Shown piece by piece: positions 41,705-50,548 of a stretch of DNA of 64,000 nucleotides. The notes under the pieces are model-generated. The model saw only the letters and a program-made list of their open reading frames with translations, was not told where the DNA came from and did no database searches. Both the position numbers and the translations under genes were made by a program. Numbering within the stretch: position 1 is the first letter of the stretch; the number at the start of each line of letters is the position of its first letter. The stretch covers positions 62,001 through 126,000 of the forward strand of contig WRPE01000001.1 of assembly GCA_009773315.1 (NCBI GenBank), given 5' to 3'. This stretch comes from Syntrophaceae bacterium. Its GTDB lineage: Bacteria; Desulfobacterota; Syntrophia; Syntrophales; Smithellaceae.

Positions 41705-43036
41705 TTATTTTGCATCTTGCAGACCATAGCGGCGGATTTTCATACGCAATGTTTTGCGGTCAATGCCCAGAATATCGGCGGCTTTGGACTGATTCCAGGA
41801 GGTTGTTTTGAGGGTCTGGAGAATTTGCTCCCTTTGCACTTCTTCCAGCGGCGTCATCTCCAGCAGATCGATGCCCTTTTTGGCTTCCACCTTGTGTCGG
41901 AACCGGTCCGGTAAATTTTCCGGCAGAATGACCACAAAAGGAGAAAGTAGCAGGGTCTGCTGCAAGACATTTTCCAGCTCGCGTACATTGCCCGGCCAGT
42001 CATAGGCCATGAGTAGCTCCATGGCCTCTACCGAAAGACGCACGCCGAGATAGCCCAATTTCTTCAGCATGGCTTCGATCAGCAGAGGGATATCAGCCCG
42101 ACGTTCCCGCAATGGCGGAATGCGCAGACGCACAATGAAGCGATACAGAAGATCCAGGCGGAAGCGGCCAAAACCGACCTCTTCATCAATATTTTTATTG
42201 GCGGCCGCGACCACGCGAACCGCGACGTGGCGAACTTCATGTCCGCCGATTCTGCGCACTTCACCATCCTGCATGAACCGCAAAAGTTTGCTTTGCAGCG
42301 CTGTGGACATTTCCGTTATTTCATCCAGAAAAATGGTGCCGCCCTGGGCGGATTCAATCAGCCCCATATGCTGATGATCCGCGCCGGTAAAGGACCCTCG
42401 CTCATAACCGAAAAGCTCCGATTCGAGTAAGTTATCAGGGATAGCGCCGCAATGCACGACCACAAAAGGTTTAAGGCGACGCAACGACATAGAATGCAGG
42501 GACCGCGCGGTCAGTTCCTTGCCGGTGCCGCTTTCGCCCTCAATGAGCACGCTTGCGGGGGAATCGGCGACTCTGGCAATTTGTTTGTAGAACTCAACCA
42601 TGGTGGATGAAGAGCCTATCAACTTCGCCTCTTCGATGGCTTCCAGCGGCCCATTCGACCGTCGCTCACGTAACTCCCGGACCTCCAAAACTTTTTTAAC
42701 GAGTGTGCGGCAATCTTCAGGCGAAAAAGGTTTGCTGATATAATCCCACGCGCCCAGACTGATTGCTTCCATAGTGGTTTCCAGAGACCCGTACGCGGTC
42801 ATCAAGATGACGGGCATGTTCGGCCATCTTTTTTGAACTTCGCTTAAGAATTGCAGGCCGTCCATGCCGGGCATACGAATATCAGACATCAATAAATCAT
42901 ATTCGGACAGGTCTTGTTCAAGAGCGGCCAGAGCGGAGGTAAACGCGGCGACATCATAGCCGTCGCGCAGCAGAACTTCCTGGAGAAATTCACAAGCGAC
43001 AGCGTCGTCATCAATGACTAATATGCGGGCTTTCAT
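41705..43036 (-). CDS. Sigma-54-dependent NtrC-family response regulator
   Basis: Receiver [17 protein letters not shown]+ [25 protein letters not shown]; Fis-type HTH C-terminus. Confidence 0.95.
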   Translation of the reverse strand: MKARILVIDDDAVACEFLQEVLLRDGYDVAAFTSALAALEQDLSEYDLLMSDIRMPGMDGLQFLSEVQKRWPNMPVILMTAYGSLETTMEAISLGAWDYISKPFSPEDCRTLVKKVLEVRELRERRSNGPLEAIEEAKLIGSSSTMVEFYKQIARVADSPASVLIEGESGTGKELTARSLHSMSLRRLKPFVVVHCGAIPDNLLESELFGYERGSFTGADHQHMGLIESAQGGTIFLDEITEMSTALQSKLLRFMQDGEVRRIGGHEVRHVAVRVVAAANKNIDEEVGFGRFRLDLLYRFIVRLRIPPLRERRADIPLLIEAMLKKLGYLGVRLSVEAMELLMAYDWPGNVRELENVLQQTLLLSPFVVILPENLPDRFRHKVEAKKGIDLLEMTPLEEVQREQILQTLKTTSWNQSKAADILGIDRKTLRMKIRRYGLQDAK

Positions 43037-43072
43037 AAAAAAACCTGCCATGCTTTGCGAGGGGGAAAAATA

Positions 43073-43522
43073 TCAGGGCAGCGCGGCCACGAAAAACCCC
43101 GTGAGCTTTCTGCTGCCTTGCGCGTCCTGGGCAATAATATCGCAACGGATTCTTTTCTCGCCATTTTCTTCGTACTTTTCAATCACTTTGCCTCTCACGG
43201 TGATGGTTGCCCGGCCTTTTGTGTTCTCAAAATCATCCAAATTAACCGTTTGGGTCATACTCAGGAAATGCACGGAAAATTTTCTCAAATATTTGTTGTC
43301 GATCCAGGAGGTGATGGCTTCACCCGCGATACCCATAATAAACATGCCATGGACAATAACATTATCCATGCCGATCATTCTGGCAAAGGTCTCATCGTGG
43401 TGCAGGGGATTGAAATCGCCGGATGCGCCGGCATAGCGCACAAGTTGTGTTCGCGTGATAGGCGCGGCCGTATAGGACGGTATCGCATCTCCAACGGCAA
43501 CCTCATCGAAATTAATCGTCAT
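43073..43522 (-). CDS. MaoC-like (R)-hydratase/dehydratase
   Basis: YAGASGDFNPLHHDETFARMIGMDNVIVHGMFIMG hydratase-2 motif. Confidence 0.88.
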   Translation of the reverse strand: MTINFDEVAVGDAIPSYTAAPITRTQLVRYAGASGDFNPLHHDETFARMIGMDNVIVHGMFIMGIAGEAITSWIDNKYLRKFSVHFLSMTQTVNLDDFENTKGRATITVRGKVIEKYEENGEKRIRCDIIAQDAQGSRKLTGFFVAALP

Positions 43523-43532
43523 ATCGTCAGGC

Positions 43533-44006
43533 CTATCTTTCCATAAAAGTCGTGCGCGCCTTGAGAACCAATTCCCCTCTTTGGTTGATTAATTCCGTCT
43601 CCAGAATCGTCACCTGGACATGCCAGCCTTTTCGCCCCGGCCTGCCTCTATCATACATATCCACAACCTTCATTTTGCGGGTAATCACATCCCCCGCACA
43701 GATCGGCGCGTAATATTCGTATTCTTCTTCACTGTGCAGCAGTTTGTTCAAATCAGCGCCCACAGCTTTGATGGTGGCCAGCAAACCGCCGCCCGTCCAG
43801 AATGCAAAACTGGTGGGAAAAGTAGGCGGGATAGGAATGTTTTCATAACCGGCGTTTTTGGCCGCCTCGACATCGCGATAAATCTCTTTGATGTGATCCG
43901 TGTCTTCTTTCTGTTCGACAGCCGCGGCAAATTCTACGATCTTGTTTTCTGCAACTTTAATGGAATAAAGTGGGAACTCCATGCCGAGTTTCGACTTATC
44001 CGCCAT
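43533..44006 (-). CDS. MaoC N-terminal/FAS1-type dehydratase subunit
   Basis: IPIPPTFPTSFAFW; HSEEEYEYYAPICAGDVITRKMKVVDMYDRGRPGRKGWHVQVTILETELINQRGELV. Start at MADKSK preceded by GGAGG. Confidence 0.8.
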   Translation of the reverse strand: MADKSKLGMEFPLYSIKVAENKIVEFAAAVEQKEDTDHIKEIYRDVEAAKNAGYENIPIPPTFPTSFAFWTGGGLLATIKAVGADLNKLLHSEEEYEYYAPICAGDVITRKMKVVDMYDRGRPGRKGWHVQVTILETELINQRGELVLKARTTFMER

Positions 44007-44113
44007 AGCAACCTCCGGAGGAATAGTGATGTATGCCATATCACATCCCGACTGGAATTTCACGTTTAAATGACAGAGGGGTGTAGCAAGAAGCACAGAA
44101 CCATGAAAGTCCC

Positions 44114-44143
44114 TTGACAAGAATCACGCATTGCCTGTATTTT
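44114..44143 (+). promoter_or_regulatory. Candidate sigma-70 promoter placing the start site at the ATG (leaderless)
   Basis: TTGACA - 18 nt - TATTTT, then 7 nt to ATG 44151; no Shine-Dalgarno. Confidence 0.45.
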
Positions 44144-44150
44144 TACAACC

Positions 44151-44429
44151 ATGAAAATCTGCCAGCATTGTAAAAAAGAAATTCCCGCTGATTGGTTTGT
44201 CGGCAGACAGGGGCAATGTCCTTTTTGCGGAACCGATCTTCATAGCTGCCTCAACTGCGTTTTTTATGAACGCGTCGCCTATAATGATTGTCGGGAGGGA
44301 CAGGCCGAGAGAGTCCTGGATAAAAGCTGCTCCAATTTCTGCGACTACTTCAAATTCAAAGTGAACCCGGGAAAATCCGGTACACCGCCTGCTGATCCCA
44401 AAGATAAGCTGGAAGTCTTATTTAAATAA
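44151..44429 (+). CDS. Small Cys-rich zinc-ribbon protein
   Basis: CQHCKKEIPADWFVGRQGQCPFCG plus CxxC..C..C motifs. Confidence 0.7.
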   Translation: MKICQHCKKEIPADWFVGRQGQCPFCGTDLHSCLNCVFYERVAYNDCREGQAERVLDKSCSNFCDYFKFKVNPGKSGTPPADPKDKLEVLFK

Positions 44430-44530
44430 GAAACGGCAGTCATCGATCGGTAAAACCGGCCAAATAACCGGACGTTTTACGGATTTAAATTCCGCTGAGA
44501 CCACGACAACAAAGACCCGCTTTCAGCCGG

Positions 44531-45028
44531 CTAGAGGTCATACAACGTTTCATTTTTGCGAGGTTTTCGCGAAACAGGCATCTTGATCTTGCTGCCCTGC
44601 TTTTCCCCAAACGGATCTTCACCCGACAGAATATCTCCCATTTCTTCATCGATCTTATCCGGGTCTTCACCCGCCTCCAGGCGCTGCAAGGCTTCCTGAA
44701 AACCGTTGCCCAGCTTCATCCCTGTCGTTTCCGACAATTTTCGCATCAGCTTTGCTGCGGCTTGCGGATCGTCATCTTTCATTTTTTCCGCTTGGGCCGC
44801 AAACTGCATCATGGCTTTTTCCATTTTGCTTTCATCAAAGCCTTTCCAGGGATCATCTGCGGCATCGTCTTTTCCTGAGCCGGTAATCGCCGCGAACACG
44901 GACATCTGGCGCACAAGCGTTACATTTTTACATGTCGGACAGGAAGGAACAAGGCTTGTGTTGACCGATTTGGAAAAGAAATTATATATCGTGTTACATT
45001 TTCTGCAATAAAATTCGTAAATCGGCAT
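44531..45028 (-). CDS. FmdB family zinc-ribbon protein
   Basis: MPIYEFYCRKCNTIYNFFSK...CPTCKN. Confidence 0.85.
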   Translation of the reverse strand: MPIYEFYCRKCNTIYNFFSKSVNTSLVPSCPTCKNVTLVRQMSVFAAITGSGKDDAADDPWKGFDESKMEKAMMQFAAQAEKMKDDDPQAAAKLMRKLSETTGMKLGNGFQEALQRLEAGEDPDKIDEEMGDILSGEDPFGEKQGSKIKMPVSRKPRKNETLYDL

Positions 45029-45269
45029 ACGGGAGGCTCCTTGAAGGTTTGCCGGTTATATAATCCATTGCTTGCAAATAATCAACCACCTCGCGAGCTC
45101 GCTACGGAGAATGAACGCTCGTCCCGCTTAAGCGGGATTCAATACGTACAGTAAGCGGTAAAGGGAGTCAGGCGTTTTGTAAAGTTATTTATTGTTCCCG
45201 GATATGCCGTGGGATTGGCGGAGATGTTGCATGCAACGTCTTCACGGATTTGAATTTGATCATTGCAAA

Positions 45270-45312
45270 GACGCCCCGAAGTTTTTCAACTTCGGGGCGT
45301 CTTTTTTATAAT
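45270..45312. terminator. Strong hairpin with T-tract on the plus strand
   Basis: AAAGACGCCCCGAAG-TTTTTCAA-CTTCGGGGCGTCTTTTTT. Confidence 0.8.
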
Positions 45313-45356
45313 CGCCCGTAAGACCACAATAGTCTAGGTGGGCGCCCTTAGAGAAT

Positions 45357-46226
45357 TTATTTCTTGTAGCTGTACCAGCCTTCGCCGGTCTTCTGGCCGA
45401 ATTTGCCTTCGGTGTACTTCTTGACGACACTGGGGGACGGGAGGTCTGCCGGATTGCCGGACTCATAAAAATGGCTCATGCAGATATCGTAGGTCAGATC
45501 GATGCCTGTCAGGTCGTTGAGTCGGAAGGGACCCATGGGGTGACCGGCGCCATAGACACAAGCCTTGTCGATATCTTCGGCTGACGCAACGCCCATTTCG
45601 AGCATCCAGAGGGCTTCTTTTGAAATGACGCTGAAAATACGATTCAGAACAAAGCCGTCCACTTCCTTTTTGATCAAAATGGGCACCTTGTCAATCTTCA
45701 GACAGAAGGCCATCATACACTGCGCCGTTTCATCCGAAACATGGGGACCTTGCACCACTTCAACCAACTTCATCACGAGGGCCGGGTTGAAGAAATGCAG
45801 GTTGCATACCTGAGAGGGACGATTGGTGGCACTGGCAATTCTTGAGCTCACAATGAAAGAGCTGTTGGAGGCCAGAATTGCTTTAGCCGGAGCAATCTTG
45901 TCCAGATCGGCAAAAATTTTGCGCTTCAGGTCGATTCTTTCCAGAACGGCTTCAATGACGACATCGGCATTACCGGCGGCTACTTTCAGATCACCGGTGA
46001 ATGAGATATTCGCGCGGGTAGTCTTCGCGACCTCTTCCGTTAGTTTGCCTTTCTGTACGCGACCGGCCAGGTAGCTGTCGACAAACTTTTCGGCTTTTTC
46101 CAGAACCGCCGGGATAACATCCGTGCAAATAACTTTGTACCCGCTGAGAGCACATTGCAGGGAAATCTGGTGACCCATGTTACCTGCGCCAACGACACAT
46201 ACATTTTTTACATCTTCAATCTTCAT
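45357..46226 (-). CDS. 3-hydroxyacyl-CoA dehydrogenase family protein (second paralog)
   Basis: NVCVVGAGNMGHQISLQCALSGYKV; FFNPALVMKLVEVVQGP. Confidence 0.9.
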   Translation of the reverse strand: MKIEDVKNVCVVGAGNMGHQISLQCALSGYKVICTDVIPAVLEKAEKFVDSYLAGRVQKGKLTEEVAKTTRANISFTGDLKVAAGNADVVIEAVLERIDLKRKIFADLDKIAPAKAILASNSSFIVSSRIASATNRPSQVCNLHFFNPALVMKLVEVVQGPHVSDETAQCMMAFCLKIDKVPILIKKEVDGFVLNRIFSVISKEALWMLEMGVASAEDIDKACVYGAGHPMGPFRLNDLTGIDLTYDICMSHFYESGNPADLPSPSVVKKYTEGKFGQKTGEGWYSYKK

Positions 46227-46380
46227 GTTTCATCCTCACTTTCGTTTAATAATTTTATACAATAAGCCTCTTTTAATAATGGCCCTTACCCTGATATCTC
46301 TTTGTCGCGGTCTGTTTCCGGCCGGAAAGAAATCTATCGATATATTAATGGTCATAATATTGTCAAGACAAAAAACGGAG

Positions 46381-46884
46381 TTATCTTTGACCACCCGATG
46401 CGCGCCTGGGCTTCAACCTAGGATACAACAGGCCCTCGCAGGTCAGAATAACAACCGGCCACTCCACGCCACGAATAAAGGCTAACTGTGCAGAATATTT
46501 GCCTTCTCCGGGTTGCCAATTTTGAGGCGTCACAAATTCCATTTGCCACAAAGGCTGGTTATCCATTAAAACCAATCCCAGATATGATTCATGGCGATTT
46601 GATTCCGCGTCGGTCCACTGATGAATGCTGATCTCGACGGCACCCTCTTGTTTCAGGCCCTCCCTTAAACCCCTGGCGGCATTGCTGATGTGCGGGGTAG
46701 TCTGCCAGATGGCGAACGCGATGAGAGAAAAGGCCAGCGCAATGCCATAAAAAACTGGATTGCAGGTTATCGCGCCGACAAGCACCAAACCCGCAACCAG
46801 TGCCAAAACACCCGGACGGGCCAGATGCATTATTTTACCCGATCCCATCCGGGTCAATTCGGCAATTTGTTCCTCAAGGGTCAT
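46381..46884 (-). CDS. Hypothetical membrane protein
   Basis: MTLEEQIAELTRMG start, two hydrophobic helices, no recognised family. Confidence 0.5.
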   Translation of the reverse strand: MTLEEQIAELTRMGSGKIMHLARPGVLALVAGLVLVGAITCNPVFYGIALAFSLIAFAIWQTTPHISNAARGLREGLKQEGAVEISIHQWTDAESNRHESYLGLVLMDNQPLWQMEFVTPQNWQPGEGKYSAQLAFIRGVEWPVVILTCEGLLYPRLKPRRASGGQR

Positions 46885-47002
46885 CGGAAAGGAATATAAG
46901 ATAGCTAAAATACAGTCAAGTGGCAAAAGCGAGATTATTTTAGTTCCAATTGGTACAAAACAGTTTGGGCTTAGTCAGAACTTCCGACGTTTGTGAAAAA
47001 CA

Positions 47003-47030
47003 TTGACAAAAACAGTAATCAATATATAGG
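47003..47030 (+). promoter_or_regulatory. Candidate sigma-70 promoter for tat genes
   Basis: TTGACA - 16 nt - TATAGG upstream of tatA/B. Confidence 0.4.
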
Positions 47031-47062
47031 TAGGTCTCAATATTTAAAGGAGCTGTCCATCC

Positions 47063-47353
47063 ATGTTTGGTATCGGAGTTCAGGAACTGATTATCATCGC
47101 GATCATCGCGCTTTTGATCGTTGGACCCAAAAAACTGCCTGATCTGGCTAAAACCCTGGGCAAAGGCTTTAGAGATTTCAAAAATGCAACCGAAGGCGTC
47201 ACAGAGGATCTGAAAGACGCCTTGAAAGAAGAAGATAAACCCAAACCCGATGATGGCTTGAAAAATTCTCTTCTGTTTAAAAAGTCCGAATCGGAAGAGG
47301 CAAAAAATGAAGCATCCGGTGATGCTGCCAGGAAAAAACAAAATCCAACATAA
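47063..47353 (+). CDS. Twin-arginine translocase subunit TatA/TatB family
   Basis: MFGIGVQELIIIAIIALLIVGPKKLPDLAKTLGKGF. Confidence 0.92.
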   Translation: MFGIGVQELIIIAIIALLIVGPKKLPDLAKTLGKGFRDFKNATEGVTEDLKDALKEEDKPKPDDGLKNSLLFKKSESEEAKNEASGDAARKKQNPT

Positions 47354-47389
47354 CTTCTACAATTCAAGTATCCAGCAAAACGGCACATT

Positions 47390-48166
47390 ATGGAATCCAA
47401 CGAAGATCTAAAAATGTCTTTGACTGAACATCTGATTGAATTGCGCAAAAGACTGACTAACTCATTGATTGCCTTGGGGCTTGGCTTCTTCGTCTGCTAT
47501 TATTTTAAGGACTGGCTGTTCAGCGTCTTTACGAAACCTTTAATCGACGCTCTGCCAAAAAGTAGCTATCTGATTTACACCGGCTTGACTCAGGCTTTTT
47601 TCACCTATATGAAAGTCGCTTTTTTTGCTTCCCTGATTCTAACCAGCCCTTTTATCTTTTATCAGGTATGGAAATTTATCTCGCCTGCCTTGCTTCCCAA
47701 CGAAAAAAAGTATGTGTTGCCCTTTGTCTTGTCTTCCACAATACTTTTTTTGAGCGGCATCATTTTTGGTTATTTTGTCGTCCTGCCGCCAGCTTTTGCG
47801 TTTTTTGTAAGCTTTAACCATCAATATTTACAGGCAATGATTTCATTCAATGAATATCTTTCTCTTTTCATTAAGTTTTTACTGGGATTCGGTGTGTCAT
47901 TCCAGTTGCCTGTTTTAATTTTCTTTCTGGCAAAACTCGGCATCGTCAACAATAAAATGCTCTCCAAGAACAGAAAGTATGCCATCCTGCTGATATTCAT
48001 TACTGCCGCAATCTTGACGCCTTCACCGGATGCCTTAAGCCAGATTTTGATGGCCGTCCCCCTGCTGTTTCTTTATGAAGTGAGCATATTTGTGGCGAAG
48101 TTTGCCGCCAGGAAAAAAGAACTCCCTGAACCCCATAAAGACGATGATGAAGAACAGGAAGCATAG
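47390..48166 (+). CDS. tatC: Twin-arginine translocase subunit TatC
   Basis: LTEHLIELRKRLTNSL; FGVSFQLPVLIFFLAKLGIV. Confidence 0.95.
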   Translation: MESNEDLKMSLTEHLIELRKRLTNSLIALGLGFFVCYYFKDWLFSVFTKPLIDALPKSSYLIYTGLTQAFFTYMKVAFFASLILTSPFIFYQVWKFISPALLPNEKKYVLPFVLSSTILFLSGIIFGYFVVLPPAFAFFVSFNHQYLQAMISFNEYLSLFIKFLLGFGVSFQLPVLIFFLAKLGIVNNKMLSKNRKYAILLIFITAAILTPSPDALSQILMAVPLLFLYEVSIFVAKFAARKKELPEPHKDDDEEQEA

Positions 48167-48176
48167 GGATTAGATT

Positions 48177-50207
48177 ATGCCTGAACGCAAAAAAAAGAGG
48201 GGACCATCGGGACAAGGCGTTAAGCTGCCCAAAATCCTCAAAATTTTATTGGTTGTGTTTTTTTTAGTTTTGCTTACGACCGTCGGCGGAACCGTTACCT
48301 ACTACGTTATGACCATGGACTTACCGGGAATTGACGCACTTAAGGATTACCGGCCCAGCATTGCTTCCCGTGTCCTTGCCGAAAATGATGAACTGATTGA
48401 TGAATTCTTTCTGGAAGACAGAAAGATGGTTAAGATTACCGACGTTCCGAAAATCGCTCAGCATGCTTTTGTCGCAGCCGAGGATTCACGGTTTTATCAC
48501 CATCAGGGGTTCGACCTGCAAAGTATTTTCCGCGCCATGTTTAAAAATGTGGAAGCGGGTAAAATCGTGCAGGGCGGCAGCACCATTACACAGCAAGTCG
48601 CCAAACTGATGTATCTGACACCGGAAAGAAAATACATCAGGAAATTCAAGGAAGCCATCCTTTCTTATCGAATTGACAAATATCTGACCAAAGATGAAAT
48701 TCTGAGTTTGTACCTTAATCAGATTTATTTGGGTCACGGCACCTACGGAATCGAATCGGCGTCGATTGGTTACTTCGGCAAAAGCGCCAAGGATCTGACG
48801 CTGCCGGAAGCCGCGCTCATTGCCGGTTTGCCGAAAGCGCCCACCACCTACTCCCCATTTCTCTATTTCGACCGCGCGAAGCAAAGGCAGGTTTACGTTT
48901 TGACCCGCATGAAGGAAGACGGTTTTATTACCAAAGAACAAATGGATAAAGCCGTCGCTGCTCCTCTGAAATTAAGACCCATGAAGCCAAAGGACAAAGT
49001 CGCCGCCTATTTTGTCGAACATGTCCGCCGTTATGTGCAGGAGAAATACGGCGCGGACGTACTCTACAAAGAAGGGTTAACCATCTACACGACCCTGAAT
49101 TTATCGGCGCAAAAAGCGGCCCGCGACGCACTCATTAAGGGTTTGACGGAAATGGAAGAACGGGGCAAATACGAGAAAGGTCTGGTGCAGGGCGCGCTTT
49201 ATTGCATGGAGGTTAAAACCGGTGCAATTCGCGCTCTGGTCGGAGGACGCGATTTCAGCAAAAGCGAATTCAACCGGGCGATTCAGTCACGCCGTCAGCC
49301 GGGCTCCGCTTTCAAACCGCTGATCTATACGGCGGCGTTTGATAAAGGCCTGAATCCGTCCACGCGGTTTGTGGACTCTCCGATCGTCTTTGAAGACCCG
49401 TCGCAGGAAGATGGTCTGTGGAAACCGAAGAATTTTGACGAAAAATTCCTGGGGCCGATTACCATGAGGACGGCTCTGGTACAATCCCGAAATGTTGTAA
49501 CCGTTAAAATTTTACAGGATATCGGCATTGATTACGCCACATCCTACGCTGCCAATATGGGCATTGAATCTCCGCTGTCCAAAAATCTCTCCCTCGCGCT
49601 GGGATCGTCGGGCGTTACCTTACAGGAATTGGTTCGTGCCTATGGCGTTCTGGCCAATTCGGGTAAAAAAGCCACGCCCTACTTTATTCGCAAAATTGTT
49701 GACCGCACCGGCAATGTTTTTGAAGAGACCAAATTGCTCTCGGAGCAAGTGATTGACCCCCGCATCGCCTTCATGACGTCCTATGTAATGCAGGACGTCG
49801 TGGAAAGCGGCACAGGCCGCAGAGTGAAAAGTATCGGCCGACCGGTTGCGGGCAAGACGGGAACAACTAATGATATCCGTGATGCCTGGTTTGTCGGGTT
49901 TACACCATCTCTGGTTACCGGTGTCTGGATTGGTTTTGATCAGGAAAAAACTCTGGGGAAACATGAGGTTGGCGGTCGCGCCGCAGCGCCGATCTGGCTC
50001 TATTTTATGGAAAAAGCCCTGCAGGGCACACCGGTGGAGACCTTCCCCGTTCCGGAAGGCATTGTTTTTGTCAAGGTGGATCACAAAACCGGACGGCCTA
50101 CGCAAGGATCGGGGGCAGGAACCATCTATGAATGTTTTTTGGATAACGCGTTGCCCGGCGAAAAAGAAGACGATGTAACTGAGGAAAAAGAAGAATTATT
50201 CCGATAA
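48177..50207 (+). CDS. Class A penicillin-binding protein (PBP1A-like)
   Basis: FVAAEDSRFYHHQGFDLQSIFRAM, GGSTITQQVAKLMY, SRRQPGSAFKPLIYTAA, GKTGTTNDIRDAWFVGFTP. Confidence 0.95.
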   Translation: MPERKKKRGPSGQGVKLPKILKILLVVFFLVLLTTVGGTVTYYVMTMDLPGIDALKDYRPSIASRVLAENDELIDEFFLEDRKMVKITDVPKIAQHAFVAAEDSRFYHHQGFDLQSIFRAMFKNVEAGKIVQGGSTITQQVAKLMYLTPERKYIRKFKEAILSYRIDKYLTKDEILSLYLNQIYLGHGTYGIESASIGYFGKSAKDLTLPEAALIAGLPKAPTTYSPFLYFDRAKQRQVYVLTRMKEDGFITKEQMDKAVAAPLKLRPMKPKDKVAAYFVEHVRRYVQEKYGADVLYKEGLTIYTTLNLSAQKAARDALIKGLTEMEERGKYEKGLVQGALYCMEVKTGAIRALVGGRDFSKSEFNRAIQSRRQPGSAFKPLIYTAAFDKGLNPSTRFVDSPIVFEDPSQEDGLWKPKNFDEKFLGPITMRTALVQSRNVVTVKILQDIGIDYATSYAANMGIESPLSKNLSLALGSSGVTLQELVRAYGVLANSGKKATPYFIRKIVDRTGNVFEETKLLSEQVIDPRIAFMTSYVMQDVVESGTGRRVKSIGRPVAGKTGTTNDIRDAWFVGFTPSLVTGVWIGFDQEKTLGKHEVGGRAAAPIWLYFMEKALQGTPVETFPVPEGIVFVKVDHKTGRPTQGSGAGTIYECFLDNALPGEKEDDVTEEKEELFR

Positions 50208-50228
50208 AATTATACATCGGACTGAGAA

Positions 50229-50257
50229 TGCCTCTTGACAAGCGGGGCTTTTTTCGT
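50229..50257 (+). terminator. Possible terminator of the PBP gene
   Basis: GCCTC...GGGGC short stem followed by TTTTTT; overlaps the candidate ilv promoter. Confidence 0.4.
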
Positions 50258-50263
50258 TAAAAG
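50235..50263 (+). promoter_or_regulatory. Candidate sigma-70 promoter of the ilv leader
   Basis: TTGACA - 17 nt - TAAAAG. Confidence 0.55.
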
Positions 50264-50289
50264 AAAGACAAATTCAACAGGAAGTCATT

Positions 50290-50394
50290 ATGTTTCTTAA
50301 AGATTTAGACAGTGGCAGAATTCAAATACAAGCCTATGTAAGATTGCTCGTCGTAGTAGTCGTACTTATGGGGTCTGCCGCCCGGTATCTTTAA
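50290..50394 (+). CDS. ilv leader peptide MFLKDLDSGRIQIQAYVRLLVVVVVLMGSAARYL (34 aa)
   Basis: ATG preceded by AGGAAG; 14 of 34 residues are Ile/Leu/Val including LLVVVVVL; followed by a terminator and ilvBNCD. Confidence 0.85.
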   Translation: MFLKDLDSGRIQIQAYVRLLVVVVVLMGSAARYL

Positions 50395-50407
50395 GAAAAA
50401 AGATATC

Positions 50408-50442
50408 AGCCGCGGGCCCCGAAAAGCCCGCGGCTTTGTTTT
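50408..50442 (+). terminator. Attenuator terminator of the ilv leader
   Basis: AGCCGCGGGC-CCCGAAAA-GCCCGCGGCT followed by TTGTTTT. Confidence 0.85.
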
Positions 50443-50450
50443 ATAGACAC

Positions 50451-50487
50451 AAAGCCGCTTTTTCCTAAAAGAAACTGGCGGCTTTTT
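50451..50487 (+). terminator. Second terminator-like hairpin in the ilv leader
   Basis: AAAGCCGC...GCGGCTTT with TTTTT; its 5' arm is also complementary to 50430-50439. Confidence 0.6.
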
Positions 50488-50548
50488 CAGTTTTTAAAGG
50501 CTGTTGGATACATTTGATAAGTAAAATATAATGGAGGAGTCAAAAAAC

